Source: Mesobacillus jeotgali (GTDB lineage: Bacteria > Bacillota > Bacilli > Bacillales > Cytobacillaceae). Taken from it: a stretch of 64,000 bases of DNA. This document shows, piece by piece, positions 15,894-31,266 of the stretch. Within the stretch, counting starts at the first letter, position 1; the number at the start of each line of letters is the position of its first letter. The stretch is taken from positions 1 to 64,000 of the forward strand of contig NZ_FVZC01000005.1 of NCBI RefSeq assembly GCF_900166585.1, given 5' to 3'. The notes below the pieces were generated by a model. It saw only the letters and a list, made by a program, of their open reading frames with translations, was not told the origin of the DNA and did no database searches. The position numbers and the translations under genes were made by a program.

Positions 15894-16838
15894 CTAGTCA
15901 TCTTTGCGTAGGCCTAAGCCTAGCTCTTCTAGTTTTGCTTTTACTTCTTCTAGTGATTTTCTGCCAAGGTTACGCACTTTCATCATATCTTCTTCTGTCT
16001 TGTGAGCAAGCTCCTGGACAGTGTTGATACCAGCACGCTTTAAGCAGTTATATGAACGAACAGAAAGATCAAGTTCTTCAATAGTCATTTCAAGGACTTT
16101 TTCTTTTTGGTCTTCTTCTTTCTCTACCATGATCTCAGCATTTTGAGCTTCGTCAGTAAGGCCGACAAAAATATTCAAGTGCTCAGTCAGGATTTTAGAA
16201 CCTAGTGCAATAGCTTCCTTAGGACCTGTGCTGCCATCTGTCCATACGTCAAATACCAGCTTGTCATAATTCGTCATTTGCCCTACGCGTGTGTTTTCTA
16301 CTTGATAAGATACTCGTGATACCGGTGTGTAGATAGAGTCGATTGGAATGACACCGATCGGCTGGTCTTCACGCTTGTTTTGGTCAGCAGGATTGTACCC
16401 GCGTCCTCTTCTAGCATGCAGGCGCATACGCAATGAACCCTTGCTTGAAAGAGTAGCGATATGAAGATCCGGATTCAGGATTTCAACATCACTGTCATGC
16501 GTGATTGAACCCGCAGTGACTGGACCCTCGCCCTGAATATCGATTTCAAGTGTCTTCTCTTCATCAGAGTAGATTTTCAACGCCAATTTCTTAACGTTCA
16601 AAATGATTGATGTTACATCTTCTACGACGCCTTCAATTGTTGAGAACTCATGAAGTACTCCATCGATTTGAATCGATGTGACAGCTGCACCTGGGAGTGA
16701 GGATAATAGGATACGACGTAAGGAGTTACCCAAAGTTGTACCATATCCACGCTCAAGCGGTTCTACGACAAACTTGCCGTACTTGGCATCATCGCTGATC
16801 TCAACCGTTTCGATTTTTGGTTTTTCTATTTCGATCAT
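15894..16838 (-). CDS. rpoA: RNA polymerase alpha subunit
   Basis: A 314-residue protein starting [14 protein letters not shown]; the ATG at 16838 is chosen over the adjoining TTG because of spacing to AGGAGGG. The N-terminal domain (about 1-228) dimerises and nucleates polymerase assembly; the C-terminal domain (about 245-314, [17 protein letters not shown]...[11 protein letters not shown]) binds UP elements and activators. Lies between rpsK and rplQ, the standard alpha-operon position. Confidence 0.99.
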   Translation of the reverse strand: MIEIEKPKIETVEISDDAKYGKFVVEPLERGYGTTLGNSLRRILLSSLPGAAVTSIQIDGVLHEFSTIEGVVEDVTSIILNVKKLALKIYSDEEKTLEIDIQGEGPVTAGSITHDSDVEILNPDLHIATLSSKGSLRMRLHARRGRGYNPADQNKREDQPIGVIPIDSIYTPVSRVSYQVENTRVGQMTNYDKLVFDVWTDGSTGPKEAIALGSKILTEHLNIFVGLTDEAQNAEIMVEKEEDQKEKVLEMTIEELDLSVRSYNCLKRAGINTVQELAHKTEEDMMKVRNLGRKSLEEVKAKLEELGLGLRKDD

Positions 16839-17013
16839 CAAATATACCCTCCTTCAAAACGTCGAAACCCCGGCAGGCTTTTACCTTACCGAAATTCCCC
16901 CATGTATACGTTCCCGTTTGTGCACAACAACTGGATTAATGATTTCTGTATACCTAGAAAATATTTGTATCATATCCCATTATAGACAGGACTACAAATT
17001 CTATACAGAAAAA

Positions 17014-17403
<390 letters not shown>

Positions 17404-17427
17404 TTAAATGTTACCCTCCTTTACGGA

Positions 17428-17793
17428 TTATTTTTTCTTGTTAGCTACAGTCTTACGAGGACCTTTACGAGTACGTGCGTTGTTCTTCGTGTTTTGTCCG
17501 CGAACAGGCAATCCACGACGATGACGCAAGCCACGGAATGAACCGATCTCCATTAGACGCTTGATATTTAAAGAAATCTCACGGCGAAGGTCACCTTCAA
17601 CCTTTAACTTGTCGATGATATCACGGATTTTGTTAAGTTCCTCTTCAGTAAGATCGCGAACGCGAGTGTCTTCAGAAACACCAGCCTCAGCAAGAACCTT
17701 CTCAGCAGTTGATCTGCCAATTCCGTAAATATATGTTAAAGCAATAACTACACGCTTTTCACGTGGAATGTCTACACCAGCAATACGTGCCAT
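17428..17793 (-). CDS. rpsM: 30S ribosomal protein S13
   Basis: A 121-residue head protein that bridges to the 50S subunit and contacts P-site tRNA. The start [15 protein letters not shown], the [10 protein letters not shown] helix-two-turn-helix region and the basic tail [17 protein letters not shown] are typical. It follows rpmJ by 23 bases. Confidence 0.98.
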   Translation of the reverse strand: MARIAGVDIPREKRVVIALTYIYGIGRSTAEKVLAEAGVSEDTRVRDLTEEELNKIRDIIDKLKVEGDLRREISLNIKRLMEIGSFRGLRHRRGLPVRGQNTKNNARTRKGPRKTVANKKK

Positions 17794-17816
17794 CTAGATG
17801 CGCACCTCCTTTATTA

Positions 17817-17957
<141 letters not shown>

Positions 17958-17964
17958 TCACGGT

Positions 17965-18183
17965 TTATTTAAAGCGGTAAGTAATTCTTCCGCGAGTCAA
18001 ATCATATGGAGAAAGCTCAACTGTTACTTTATCTCCAGGCAGGATCCGAATGAAGTGCATTCTGATTTTGCCGGAAACATGAGCCAACACTGTATGACCA
18101 TTCTCTAATTCTACCTTAAACATTGCATTCGGCAAAGTTTCTATTACTGTGCCTTCAATTTCAATTACATCATCTTTCGCCAT
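17965..18183 (-). CDS. infA: Translation initiation factor IF-1
   Basis: A 72-residue OB-fold protein starting [24 protein letters not shown] and ending RGRITYRFK, as in all Bacillus IF-1. It occupies the ribosomal A site during initiation. The B. subtilis KOW-domain gene ybzI, which I recall between map and infA, is absent here: the 216-bp gap has no matching ORF. Confidence 0.98.
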   Translation of the reverse strand: MAKDDVIEIEGTVIETLPNAMFKVELENGHTVLAHVSGKIRMHFIRILPGDKVTVELSPYDLTRGRITYRFK

Positions 18184-18305
18184 GTACTGGTCTCCCTTCT
18201 TTATTCAAAGTCGTATTAAATCATGCCCGCAGCTGCGGAATGTAACTTTCTATTTGTGATACGGCATGCAATCGAGAATATTGTTCAGAAATATTCAACC
18301 TTATG

Positions 18306-18314
18306 ATTATAACA
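18306..18314 (-). promoter_or_regulatory. Candidate extended -10 promoter upstream of infA
   Basis: The minus strand reads TGTTATAAT, an extended -10 element (TGn plus TATAAT), about 120 bases before infA. No good -35 box is seen. It could restart transcription after the map gene. Confidence 0.4.
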
Positions 18315-18399
18315 TAAAGCTGTCTCCCCGTCCGCATTGAAAAATCATTTTTGCCTATTTAAAGACTAAAAAACAGAATCAGACGGCTGAACACCGTGA

Positions 18400-19145
18400 T
18401 CAGGCTTTTGTCAAAATCTCAAAACCAGTTTCAGTGATCGCAATGGTATGCTCAAAATGGGCACACATCTTACCGTCAACCGTTACAACAGTCCAATTAT
18501 CGGCTAACGTATTAACATAGCGGCTTCCTGCATTCACCATCGGTTCTATGCACAGAACCATCCCAGGCTTCAGCCTCGGTCCTCTGTTAGGAGGGCCGTA
18601 ATGAGGAATTTGCGGGTCTTCATGCAATTCTTGCCCAATTCCATGGCCGACATACTCACGAACAATAGAAAAGCCTTCTGATTCCACATACGTTTGAATT
18701 GCATGGGAGATGTTCGAAAGACGTTCTCCTGGCTTAGCTTCCTTCAGGCCGATGAACAATGACTCTTCCGTCACATCCAACAGGCGCTGTGCTCCCTCAT
18801 CAATCTTGCCTACCGGGTAAGTCCAAGCAGAGTCCCCGTGGTATCCGTTGTACTTTGCACCGATATCAATACTGATGATGTCACCTTCATTAAGAACCCG
18901 ACCGCCAGGTATCCCGTGAACTAGTTCTTCATTAACGGATGCACAGATGCTGCCGCGAAAACCATTATAACCTTTAAAAGAAGGAGTTGCACCTTGTTTG
19001 CGGATAAAATCCTCAGCAATTGCATCCAGCTCTTTAGTTGTAATGCCGGGAGCAATATGATTCTTCAGCTCCTGGTGTGTCAGCGCTACAATGCGACCTG
19101 CATCCCGCATAATTTCTATTTCACGAGGGGTTTTGCAAATGATCA

Positions 19146-19146
<1 letters not shown>
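18400..19146 (-). CDS. map: Methionine aminopeptidase, type I
   Basis: A 248-residue enzyme that removes the initiator Met. All five metal ligands are visible: Asp in SIDIGA and GDSAWT, His in [14 protein letters not shown], Glu in LCIEPM, and Glu in HFEHTIAIT. The start overlaps the adk stop by one base (TAATG). Located in the secY-adk-map-infA order typical of Firmicutes. Confidence 0.98.
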
Positions 19147-19820
<674 letters not shown>

Positions 19821-19853
19821 TTAAAGATTCAGGGAACACATGTCCCCTAAATC

Positions 19854-21149
19854 TTATTTTATAAAGCCTTTATAATGGCGTTTTACAAGCTGAGCTTCAA
19901 GCTGCTTCATCGTTTCAAGCGCAACGCCCACCACGATCAGCAAGCTTGTTCCGCCAATCTGTACGGATTGAGGCAGACCAGCGAATTTAATGAAAAACAC
20001 TGGCAGCACAGAGATTACTGAAAGGAAGATAGCACCGACTAAAGTCAGGCGATAAAGCACCCTTGTCAAGTATTCCTGTGTATTTTTGCCCGGACGGATG
20101 CCTGGGACATATCCACCCTGCTTCTTCAGGTTCTCGGCAACTTGTTCTGGGTTCACCTGGATGAACGCATAGAAATATGTGAACGCGACGATTAAGGCCA
20201 CATATACGACCATACCGATCGGCTGTGTGTAATCAAACGTCTTCTGAATCCAGAGTGTCACATCATTCGTGCCGAAGAACTGAGCGATTGTCGGAGGTGT
20301 AACGACAAACGAAATCGCGAAGATAACCGGGATGACACCAGCTGCGTTCACTTTCAAAGGAAGGTGAGTGTTCTGGCCGCCAACCGCGTTGTTTCCAGCG
20401 CTCATGCGTTTAGCATACTGAATAGGTATTTTACGTGTTGCCTGTTGGATGAAAATAACACCAACGATGATTGCGATAATAGCCACCAGGATCAACAATA
20501 CAGTCACAATACGAAGGAACAGAGCGTCCCCAGCGTCTGAGAACTGCTGTGCATAAATCTGGTTGACCATTGTCGGAATTCCGGCAACGATACCTGCAAA
20601 GATTATGATTGAAATACCATTTCCTACGCCTTTCGCTGTGATCTGTTCGCCCAGCCACATAAGGAATGCAGTTCCGGCTGTCAGGACAACAGCAATCAGC
20701 AGATAAGTCGTGATACCGGCATTCTGGATTAATAATCCACCTGCCATATTGTTAAAGCCATAAGACATACCGAGTGCCTGGACAAAACCAAGAACGATCG
20801 TGAAATAGCGGGTAAACTGAGCTAATTTACGGCGTCCGACTTCTCCTTGTTTAGACCATTCAGTAAACTTTGGCACAACATCCATCTGCAAGAGCTGGAT
20901 GATGATTGAAGCAGTGATGTACGGCATGATTCCCATCGCGAAGATTGAGAAGTTCTGAAGTGCACCGCCGCCAAAAGTATTCAGCACTCCGAAGACACTC
21001 ATGTCATCTTGTGCTTTCAAAATATCTGCATTTACGTTTGGTACAGGAATAAATGTACCAAGACGAAATACAATCAACATTAAAAGGGTGAAGAGAATTT
21101 TATTTCTAATTTCACCCACGCGCATAAAATTGGAGATTGTCTGGAACAT
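19854..21149 (-). CDS. secY: Protein translocase subunit SecY
   Basis: A 431-residue membrane protein with the expected ten transmembrane helices, forming the protein-conducting channel with SecE (encoded at 48198) and SecG. Conserved loops such as [24 protein letters not shown] and [10 protein letters not shown] (cytosolic loops that contact SecA and the ribosome) are visible. It starts one base inside the rplO stop (TAATG) and leads the secY-adk-map part of the spc operon. Confidence 0.99.
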   Translation of the reverse strand: MFQTISNFMRVGEIRNKILFTLLMLIVFRLGTFIPVPNVNADILKAQDDMSVFGVLNTFGGGALQNFSIFAMGIMPYITASIIIQLLQMDVVPKFTEWSKQGEVGRRKLAQFTRYFTIVLGFVQALGMSYGFNNMAGGLLIQNAGITTYLLIAVVLTAGTAFLMWLGEQITAKGVGNGISIIIFAGIVAGIPTMVNQIYAQQFSDAGDALFLRIVTVLLILVAIIAIIVGVIFIQQATRKIPIQYAKRMSAGNNAVGGQNTHLPLKVNAAGVIPVIFAISFVVTPPTIAQFFGTNDVTLWIQKTFDYTQPIGMVVYVALIVAFTYFYAFIQVNPEQVAENLKKQGGYVPGIRPGKNTQEYLTRVLYRLTLVGAIFLSVISVLPVFFIKFAGLPQSVQIGGTSLLIVVGVALETMKQLEAQLVKRHYKGFIK

Positions 21150-21589
21150 TAAATCACCTCAGTTTGACCGCCGGCAGCTTTGATCGCTTCCTCGGCTGCA
21201 GAGGAGAACTTATGAGCTTTAACAGTTAAATTCTTATCAAGGCTTCCCTTAGCAAGGATCTTAACACCTGCTAGTTCCTTCCTGACAAGACCTGTTTCGA
21301 TTAAAAGTTCTGGAGTCACTTCTGTTCCGTTTTCGAACACGTTTAGAGCATCAAGGTTAACGACTGCATATTCTTTACGGTTGATGTTTGTGAAACCGCG
21401 TTTAGGCAAGCGTCGGAATAAAGGAGTTTGACCACCTTCGAATCCAAGGCGTACACCGCCGCCAGAACGAGCGTTTTGACCTTTATGACCTTTACCAGCA
21501 GTTTTACCTTGACCAGAACCGATACCACGTCCAAGACGTTTGCGTTCTTTACGGGAACCTTCTGCAGGCTTTAATTCATGAAGTTTCAT
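21149..21589 (-). CDS. rplO: 50S ribosomal protein L15
   Basis: A 146-residue protein with the Gly-rich N-terminal extension [21 protein letters not shown] threaded into 23S rRNA and the conserved [15 protein letters not shown]. Starts [15 protein letters not shown] after AAGGAGGTGCC. The stop overlaps the secY start by one base. Confidence 0.98.
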   Translation of the reverse strand: MKLHELKPAEGSRKERKRLGRGIGSGQGKTAGKGHKGQNARSGGGVRLGFEGGQTPLFRRLPKRGFTNINRKEYAVVNLDALNVFENGTEVTPELLIETGLVRKELAGVKILAKGSLDKNLTVKAHKFSSAAEEAIKAAGGQTEVI

Positions 21590-21620
21590 GTTGGCACCTC
21601 CTTATTTTAAAAAGGTTAAA

Positions 21621-21803
21621 TTATTTTTCGGTTACTGTTACAAGGTGAGAAACTTTGTTGATCATGCCGCGGATTGCTGCATTATCTTGTTGCTCAACTG
21701 TTTGGTTCATTTTACGTAAGCCGAGAGCTTTAACTGTTTCGCGCTGATCTTGCGGACGGCCGATCAGGCTGCGAGTGAGGGTAATTTCTAATTTGTTAGC
21801 CAT
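21621..21803 (-). CDS. rpmD: 50S ribosomal protein L30
   Basis: A 60-residue protein with the L30 signature [23 protein letters not shown] and [20 protein letters not shown]. It lies 13 bases after rpsE and 31 before rplO in the invariant spc order. Confidence 0.98.
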   Translation of the reverse strand: MANKLEITLTRSLIGRPQDQRETVKALGLRKMNQTVEQQDNAAIRGMINKVSHLVTVTEK

Positions 21804-21816
21804 TTGATTTCCCTCC

Positions 21817-22338
<522 letters not shown>

Positions 22339-22341
22339 CTA

Positions 22342-22701
22342 TTAAAATTCTAAGCCGTTTTCGCGGGCAGCATCAGCAAGTGCCTGGATGCGGCCATGAT
22401 AAAGGTATCCGCCACGGTCAAATACTACTGACTTATAACCTTTTTCCACAGCACGCTTAGCGATCAATTCACCGATTTGCTTTGCTGCTTCCAGGTTATT
22501 GCCTTCAACATTCACTTCTTTATCTAAAGTAGAAGCACTCACTAGAGTTACTCCCTTTACATCGTCGATTAGTTGAGCATAAATGTGCTTGTTAGAACGG
22601 AACACATTTAGACGAGGACGAGCTTCAGTTCCGCTAAGTTTCGCACGGACACGAGCGTGTCTCTTACGGCGAGTAGCGTTTTTATCAGCCTTCGTAATCA
22701 T
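22342..22701 (-). CDS. rplR: 50S ribosomal protein L18
   Basis: A 119-residue 5S rRNA-binding protein, starting [24 protein letters not shown] and carrying the family AQLIDD and [26 protein letters not shown]. It follows rplF by 32 bases, with its own AAAGGAGTGACG. Confidence 0.98.
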   Translation of the reverse strand: MITKADKNATRRKRHARVRAKLSGTEARPRLNVFRSNKHIYAQLIDDVKGVTLVSASTLDKEVNVEGNNLEAAKQIGELIAKRAVEKGYKSVVFDRGGYLYHGRIQALADAARENGLEF

Positions 22702-22733
22702 TTACGTCACTCCTTTCGTTAACCTATGCGGCA

Positions 22734-23270
22734 TTACTTACCTGTTTTACCTTCTTTACGGCGTACATATTCGCCTTCATAACGAATACCTTTGCCTTTG
22801 TAAGGCTCTGGCGGACGTACGTCACGGATGTTAGCAGCCAATGCGCCAACACGCTCTTTGTCAGTTCCCTTAATAACGATCTTTGTGTTAGAAGGAACTT
22901 CGATTTCAAGGCCTTTTTCTGCCTCGATTTCAACAGGATGAGAGTATCCTACGTTAAGTACTAGCTTGTTACCTTGCTTACTTGCACGGTAACCGACACC
23001 TACTAGCTCAAGACCTCTTTCGAAACCTTTAGATACACCCTCAACCATGTTAGCAAGAACCGCGCGAGTCGTACCGTGCAATGCGCGATGTTCCTTGTTT
23101 TCAGTTGGACGGGAAATGTTGATTACGTTCTCTTCGACCTTGATTTCGATGTCAGAGTGAAAAGTACGAGACAATTCACCTTTTGGTCCTTTAACTGTTA
23201 CCTGATTGTTATCAAGAGTAACAGTAACACCAGCTGGAATTTCAATTGGTTTTTTACCTACGCGTGACAT
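22734..23270 (-). CDS. rplF: 50S ribosomal protein L6
   Basis: A 178-residue protein of two duplicated domains near the factor-binding site. The start is [15 protein letters not shown] at 23270, after GGAGGTGCAACAA; an upstream in-frame ATG at 23285 precedes the ribosome binding site and is rejected. The C-terminal [15 protein letters not shown] is diagnostic. Confidence 0.98.
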   Translation of the reverse strand: MSRVGKKPIEIPAGVTVTLDNNQVTVKGPKGELSRTFHSDIEIKVEENVINISRPTENKEHRALHGTTRAVLANMVEGVSKGFERGLELVGVGYRASKQGNKLVLNVGYSHPVEIEAEKGLEIEVPSNTKIVIKGTDKERVGALAANIRDVRPPEPYKGKGIRYEGEYVRRKEGKTGK

Positions 23271-23301
23271 TTGTTGCACCTCCATTCATTCAGAAAATCT
23301 A

Positions 23302-23700
23302 TTACCAAACGTATGCTAGAACTTCTCCGCCCACTTGCTTAGCGCGAGCTTCTTTGTCAGTTAAAACGCCGTTTGAAGTTGAAACTAGTGCGATACCTAA
23401 ACCGTTAAGTACCTTAGGTACTTCGTTAGATTTTGCATAAACGCGAAGTCCTGGCTTACTGATTCTCTTAAGACCAGTGATAACACGCTCGTTGTTTGCA
23501 CCATACTTCAAGAAGATACGGATAATACCTTGCTTGTTGTCTTCGATATATTCAACGTCACGTACGAAACCTTCACGCTTAAGGATCTCAGCGATTTCTT
23601 TTTTCATGTTAGAAGCAGGTACTTCTAGTTTTTCGTGACGAACCATATTCGCATTGCGAATACGAGTTAGCAAATCTGCAATCGGATCTGTCATGACCAT
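23302..23700 (-). CDS. rpsH: 30S ribosomal protein S8
   Basis: A 132-residue central-domain assembly protein. The N-terminus [26 protein letters not shown] and the C-terminal [13 protein letters not shown] match Bacillus S8. AAGGAGGTAAATTAA precedes the first ATG. Placed between rpsN and rplF as expected. Confidence 0.98.
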   Translation of the reverse strand: MVMTDPIADLLTRIRNANMVRHEKLEVPASNMKKEIAEILKREGFVRDVEYIEDNKQGIIRIFLKYGANNERVITGLKRISKPGLRVYAKSNEVPKVLNGLGIALVSTSNGVLTDKEARAKQVGGEVLAYVW

Positions 23701-23730
23701 TTAATTTACCTCCTTCCAGAGCTTTCAGTT

Positions 23731-23931
<201 letters not shown>

Positions 23932-23941
23932 TTATTAGAGA

Positions 23942-24481
23942 TTACTTTTGAAATGGCATTCCGAATTGTGTTAATAGTTCACGAGCTTCTTCATCAGTGT
24001 TAGCAGTCGTTACAATAACAATGTCCATGCCACGTACTTTGTTTACTTTATCGTAATCAATTTCAGGGAAGATTAACTGTTCTTTAACACCAAGTGTGTA
24101 GTTACCGCGTCCGTCGAAAGACTTCTTGGAGATACCGCGGAAGTCACGTACACGTGGTAAAGATACTGAAATTAACTTGTCGATGAATTCGTACATGCGC
24201 TCACCGCGAAGTGTTACTTTCGCACCGATTGGCATACCTTCACGAAGGCGGAAGCCAGCGATTGATTTCTTAGCACGGGTAACGACTGGCTTTTGGCCAG
24301 TGATTGTTGCTAATTCCTCAACTGCAACATCAAGAGCTTTAGCGTTGGCAACAGCGTCACCTACACCCATGTTGATTACGATCTTTTCAAGTTTAGGAAC
24401 TTCCATAATTGACTTATAGTTAAACTTGCTCATAAGAGCAGGAGTAATTTCATTGTTGAACTTTTCTTTTAGGCGGTTCAT
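23942..24481 (-). CDS. rplE: 50S ribosomal protein L5
   Basis: A 179-residue protein that binds 5S rRNA and bridges to S13. Visible family segments are [36 protein letters not shown] and [17 protein letters not shown]. It follows rplX by 26 bases with AAGGGAGG upstream. Confidence 0.98.
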   Translation of the reverse strand: MNRLKEKFNNEITPALMSKFNYKSIMEVPKLEKIVINMGVGDAVANAKALDVAVEELATITGQKPVVTRAKKSIAGFRLREGMPIGAKVTLRGERMYEFIDKLISVSLPRVRDFRGISKKSFDGRGNYTLGVKEQLIFPEIDYDKVNKVRGMDIVIVTTANTDEEARELLTQFGMPFQK

Positions 24482-24507
24482 CGATTGTACCTCCCTTCTT
24501 CAATAGA

Positions 24508-24819
24508 CTATTTATCTAGAACTTCACCGGATTTTTTAGCAACGCGTACCTTCTTGCCGTTTTCGACAGTGTAACCAACTCGGGTTGGTGTGCCAGACTT
24601 CGGGTCTAAAGGCATTACGTTTGATACATGGATAGGTGCTTCCTGGTTCAAGATTCCACCTTGTGGATTTACTTGAGAAGGCTTAGCGTGTTTTTTCACG
24701 ATATTGATTCCTTCTACAAGAACACGGCTTTGCTTTGGATAAGCTTCAAGGATGATCCCTGTTTTGCCTTTGTCCTTACCAGAGATGACCATAACTTTGT
24801 CACCTTTTTTTACATGCAT
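24508..24819 (-). CDS. rplX: 50S ribosomal protein L24
   Basis: A 103-residue KOW-domain assembly initiator protein. The start is [19 protein letters not shown] at 24819, following AGGAGGTGCACACAG; an upstream in-frame Met at 24843 is rejected for lack of a ribosome binding site. C-terminal [20 protein letters not shown] is typical. Confidence 0.97.
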   Translation of the reverse strand: MHVKKGDKVMVISGKDKGKTGIILEAYPKQSRVLVEGINIVKKHAKPSQVNPQGGILNQEAPIHVSNVMPLDPKSGTPTRVGYTVENGKKVRVAKKSGEVLDK

Positions 24820-24853
24820 CTGTGTGCACCTCCTTAAAGGCATTTGAAATAGA

Positions 24854-25249
<396 letters not shown>

Positions 25250-25262
25250 TTAATCCGAACAA

Positions 25263-25526
25263 TTAGATAATAACAGCTTTTTCCACCACTTCTACAAGGC
25301 GGAAACGTTTTGTGGCAGATAGCGGACGAGTTTCCATGATACGAACTACGTCGCCGATTTTTGCCTCGTTTTGCTCATCATGAGCTTTGAATTTCTTAGA
25401 GTATTTTACACGCTTGCCGTATAAAGGATGCTTTTTGTATGTCTCAACAAGAACAGTAACAGTTTTGTCCATCTTGTCAGATACTACGCGTCCAGTATAA
25501 ACTTTGCGTTGGTTGCGTTCACTCAT
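25263..25526 (-). CDS. rpsQ: 30S ribosomal protein S17
   Basis: An 87-residue OB-fold protein binding the 5' domain of 16S rRNA. The start [22 protein letters not shown] and the conserved [24 protein letters not shown] are typical. It follows rpmC by 19 bases with AGGAGG upstream. Confidence 0.98.
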   Translation of the reverse strand: MSERNQRKVYTGRVVSDKMDKTVTVLVETYKKHPLYGKRVKYSKKFKAHDEQNEAKIGDVVRIMETRPLSATKRFRLVEVVEKAVII

Positions 25527-25545
25527 TGTGAGAACCTCCTCTCAA

Positions 25546-26828
<1,283 letters not shown>

Positions 26829-26831
26829 TGA

Positions 26832-27173
26832 TTATCCCTCCTTCTTTTCTGATAAAACGATTGTAATGTGGCTAGTACGTTTGTTAATTGCACTTGCACG
26901 GCCCATAGCACGTGGACGGAAACGTTTCAACGTTGGTCCTTCGTTAGCGTAAGCTTCGGATACGACAAGGTTATTAACATCCATCTCATAGTTGTGCTCT
27001 GCGTTTGCTAATGCAGACTTTAACACTTTTTCTACGATTGGAGAAGCTGCTTTTGGGGTAAGGTTTAAAATAGCAACTGCTTCACCAACTTGCTTTCCTC
27101 GAATTAAATCTAGAACTAAGCGAGCTTTACGAGGAGCAATACGAACTGTTCTTGCAACAGCTTTAGCTTGCAT
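26832..27173 (-). CDS. rplV: 50S ribosomal protein L22
   Basis: A 113-residue protein whose beta-hairpin ([20 protein letters not shown]) lines the exit tunnel; the hairpin tip, where macrolide-resistance changes arise, is the wild-type sequence. Starts [20 protein letters not shown], 18 bases after rpsS. Confidence 0.98.
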   Translation of the reverse strand: MQAKAVARTVRIAPRKARLVLDLIRGKQVGEAVAILNLTPKAASPIVEKVLKSALANAEHNYEMDVNNLVVSEAYANEGPTLKRFRPRAMGRASAINKRTSHITIVLSEKKEG

Positions 27174-27191
27174 TTGGATGCCCTCCTCTCA

Positions 27192-27470
27192 TTAACGTCT
27201 TGTTTTCTTATCGTCATTACCATGTCCTTTGTAAGTACGAGTTGGAGCGAATTCTCCAAGCTTGTGGCCTACCATGTCTTCAGTGACATAAACAGGTACA
27301 TGTTTGCGACCATCGTAGACAGCAATCGTGTGTCCGATGAATTGTGGGAAGATCGTTGAACGGCGAGACCAAGTCTTAACAACTTTCTTCGCTTCAGTTT
27401 CATTTAACTTTTCGATCTTTGTGATTAAGTGCTCATCAACAAAAGGTCCTTTTTTTAAGCTGCGACCCAT
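27192..27470 (-). CDS. rpsS: 30S ribosomal protein S19
   Basis: A 92-residue head protein beginning [16 protein letters not shown] and containing the conserved [38 protein letters not shown] region. It pairs with S13 and follows rplB by 57 bases. Confidence 0.98.
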   Translation of the reverse strand: MGRSLKKGPFVDEHLITKIEKLNETEAKKVVKTWSRRSTIFPQFIGHTIAVYDGRKHVPVYVTEDMVGHKLGEFAPTRTYKGHGNDDKKTRR

Positions 27471-27527
27471 GATTGAACCTCCCTTCGTGATTGCCCTACG
27501 GTTCCCGTGAACCGTAGATCAATCCCG

Positions 27528-28376
<849 letters not shown>

Positions 28377-28387
28377 TTATTGGATTA

Positions 28388-28672
28388 TTATACTTCGAAG
28401 AATTCGATTTCTTTGCTGTCTTGAGTAAGTTTAACGATAGCTTTACGACGCTTGTTTGTGTAACCGCCGAACTTGCCCATACGCTTGAACTTACCTTTGT
28501 AGTTCATGATGTTAACTTTTTCAACGTTAACGCCGAAAATAGTTTCAATCGCATCTTTAACTTGTGTCTTGTTCGCTCTTGTATCAACTTCGAAAGTGTA
28601 TTTCTTCTCAGTCATTAGATCTGAAGAACGTTCTGTAATAACGGGGCGCTTAATGATATCACGTGCATCCAT
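28388..28672 (-). CDS. rplW: 50S ribosomal protein L23
   Basis: A 94-residue protein at the tunnel exit that docks trigger factor and SRP. The start [20 protein letters not shown] is typical, and the start codon overlaps the rplD stop by one base. Confidence 0.98.
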   Translation of the reverse strand: MDARDIIKRPVITERSSDLMTEKKYTFEVDTRANKTQVKDAIETIFGVNVEKVNIMNYKGKFKRMGKFGGYTNKRRKAIVKLTQDSKEIEFFEV

Positions 28673-29295
28673 TATGCAAGCACCTCCTCTACTTTTTCAA
28701 CAGCTGCTTTTGTCATGATCAGCTTATCATGATTTAAAACATCTAGTACGTTGATTCCTTCAGCAGTAACTACAGTTACTCCAGGAATGTTGCGTGCAGA
28801 TAGAGCGACGTTTTCTTCAAGACCTGCAGTTACGATCAATGCTTTCGTGTTAACAGAAAGACCGCTTAGTACACTCTTGAATTCCTTTGTCTTTGGAGCT
28901 TCGAAAGCTAGGCTCTCAAGAACAAGGATGTTCTCAGCTTGCACTTTTGATGATAATGCAGATTTGATTGCCAAACGACGAACTTTCTTAGGCAATTTAT
29001 AGCTGTAGCTGCGTGGAACTGGTCCGAATACAGTACCGCCTCCGCGCCATTGTGGAGATCTGATTGATCCCTGACGAGCACGGCCAGTACCTTTTTGACG
29101 CCATGGTTTGCGTCCACCGCCCGCTACTTCAGAACGAATTTTAGTTTTATGAGTTCCCTGACGTAATGAAGCTCTTTGCATAACTACTGCTTCGAACATT
29201 ACGTGGTTATTAGGCTCGATACCAAATACTGAATCATTAAGTTCGATTTCTCCAACTTGTGAACCAGCTTGGTTGAATAATGCTACTTTAGGCAT
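28672..29295 (-). CDS. rplD: 50S ribosomal protein L4
   Basis: A 207-residue protein with the long tunnel loop [32 protein letters not shown], the site of macrolide-related changes, wild type here. It starts [20 protein letters not shown]. In E. coli L4 represses the S10 operon; no equivalent leader can be assigned with confidence here. Confidence 0.98.
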   Translation of the reverse strand: MPKVALFNQAGSQVGEIELNDSVFGIEPNNHVMFEAVVMQRASLRQGTHKTKIRSEVAGGGRKPWRQKGTGRARQGSIRSPQWRGGGTVFGPVPRSYSYKLPKKVRRLAIKSALSSKVQAENILVLESLAFEAPKTKEFKSVLSGLSVNTKALIVTAGLEENVALSARNIPGVTVVTAEGINVLDVLNHDKLIMTKAAVEKVEEVLA

Positions 29296-29321
29296 TCTTG
29301 TTTCCTCCTTTCCTGTGAAAA

Positions 29322-29951
29322 TTACTTCGCTTTTACAGCAGTTTTGATTTTTAGAAGGGCTTTTCTAGCACCAGGAACGTTTCCTTTGATTAGAAGAAGG
29401 TTACGCTCTGCATCTATTTTAACGATTTGCAGGTTTTGAACAGTGATCTGCTCTCCACCCATGCGTCCAGGTAGCAATTTACCTTTGAATACGCGGTTTG
29501 GAGCAACAGGACCCATTGAACCAGGGCGGCGGTGGTAACGAGAACCGTGAGCCATTGGTCCGCGAGATTGTCCGTGACGCTTGATAGCACCTTGGAAACC
29601 TTTACCCTTTGAGATTCCTGTAACATCTACGATATCGCCTTCAGCGAAAATATCAACTTTGACTTCCTGACCAACTTCAAATCCTGCTACATCAACGTCG
29701 TTGAATTCCTTAACGAAGCGCTTAGGAGCAGTGTTTGCTTTTGCAACGTGTCCTTTTTCAGGCTTGTTTGAAAGCTTTTCACGCTTGTCTTCAAAACCTA
29801 ACTGGATAGCTTCGTAGCCATCTGTTTCAGCAGATTTCACTTGAAGAACAACGTTTGGAGAAGCTTCTACAACAGTTACCGGGATAAGGTCGCCGTTTTC
29901 AGCAAATACTTGAGTCATACCGATCTTTCTTCCTAAGATTCCTTTGGTCAT
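29322..29951 (-). CDS. rplC: 50S ribosomal protein L3
   Basis: A 209-residue early-assembly protein; the C-terminal finger reaches the peptidyl-transferase centre. The ATG at 29951 ([16 protein letters not shown]) is chosen, ten bases after AGGAGG; the GTG at 29960 overlaps the ribosome binding site. In Bacillus L3 also stimulates Mini-RNase III, encoded here at 50965. Confidence 0.98.
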   Translation of the reverse strand: MTKGILGRKIGMTQVFAENGDLIPVTVVEASPNVVLQVKSAETDGYEAIQLGFEDKREKLSNKPEKGHVAKANTAPKRFVKEFNDVDVAGFEVGQEVKVDIFAEGDIVDVTGISKGKGFQGAIKRHGQSRGPMAHGSRYHRRPGSMGPVAPNRVFKGKLLPGRMGGEQITVQNLQIVKIDAERNLLLIKGNVPGARKALLKIKTAVKAK

Positions 29952-29989
29952 TTCAGTCACACCTCCTGTGATTTATATTGTTTTATTGA

Positions 29990-30494
<505 letters not shown>

Positions 30495-30499
30495 TTACT

Positions 30500-30528
30500 A
30501 TTATAGCGGGCGTAATGGTATTTTACAA
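30500..30528 (-). promoter_or_regulatory. Sigma-A promoter of the S10 operon
   Basis: On the minus strand TTGTAA (30523-30528), 17 bp, TATAAT (30500-30505). It is the only good promoter between the 52-bp repeat array and rpsJ. Confidence 0.7.
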
Positions 30529-30767
30529 GTGTGGAAAGAGATTTCTTACTATTTGGACGGAGAGAAAATAATTCCTTTTGATAGTGGATGATGTTTTTGG
30601 AGAAAAAACATGCAGCTTTTATAATTCGATATATTATAGAAGGAACTGATTCGGTTATTACATGCAGTTTATAGTTGGGGTTCGTTTGTTACCTGCCTTT
30701 AGATTGTTAGAATAGATTCTTTGGCCTTAAGTTAGAACATGGCATTAATCAATTTCAACTCCTTTCT
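30529..30767. other. Intergenic stretch upstream of the S10 promoter
   Basis: AT-rich sequence with no ORF, repeat or hairpin I can support. B. subtilis carries ybaC between tufA and rpsJ; no remnant of it is recognisable here. Confidence 0.5.
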
Positions 30768-31165
30768 CTTCTTGGGCAGATGATCCCCTTTTATGTTACC
30801 GAAAACCCTTCCTCTATTCTTTTTCGGGCACATGCTTCAGTTTTATGTTACCGTAATCCATTCTCCAATTCTTTTTCGGGCACATATTACTCTTTTATGT
30901 TACCGAAATTCCTTCTTCGCTTATTTTTCAGGCAGATGTTCCCCTTTTATGTTACCGTAATCCCTCTTCAGATTATTTTTCGGGCAGATGTTCCCCTTAT
31001 ATGTTACCGAAATTCCTTCTTCGCTTATTTTTCGGGCACATGTTCCCCTTTTATGTTACCGTAATCCATTCTCCAATTCTTTTTCGGGCACATATTACTC
31101 TTTTATGTTACCGAAATTCCTTCTTCGCTTATTTTTCGGGCACTTGTTTTCAATTTTTATTATAG
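30768..31165. repeat. Tandem array of about eight 52-bp repeats (array A)
   Basis: The anchor TCGGGCA (with variants) recurs at 30772, 30824, 30876, 30928, 30980, 31032, 31084 and 31136: exactly 52 bp each time with no insertion or deletion. Conserved parts are TCGGGCACATGTTCCCC, TTTTATGTTACCG and a T-rich run before the next anchor. Two sub-variants alternate in the middle (GAAATTCCTTCTTCGC and GTAATCCATTCTCCAA). The outer units are more diverged. The unit is related to that of array B near 53.5-54.3 kb. Open frames through it reflect the repeat and are not credible genes. Confidence 0.95.
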
Positions 31166-31193
31166 TTTTCTTGTATCTATAAAGTTTTTTTGC

Positions 31194-31233
31194 ATAAAAA
31201 AAAGCAGCTGGATCGTCATCCAGCTGCTTTTTC
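31194..31233 (-). terminator. Terminator of the str operon after tufA
   Basis: A perfect stem AAAGCAGCTGGAT/ATCCAGCTGCTTT around a short loop with A and T runs on its two sides, 34 bases after the tufA stop. Confidence 0.93.
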
Positions 31234-31266
31234 CGGATCGTCACCCGGATTTATTTTCTTTTAAAA

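Noticed and set aside
30780..31182. Plus-strand ORFs of 64-94 residues in array A
   Set aside because: They consist of repeat translation (PFYVTE..., FRAHVP...) with no ribosome binding site.
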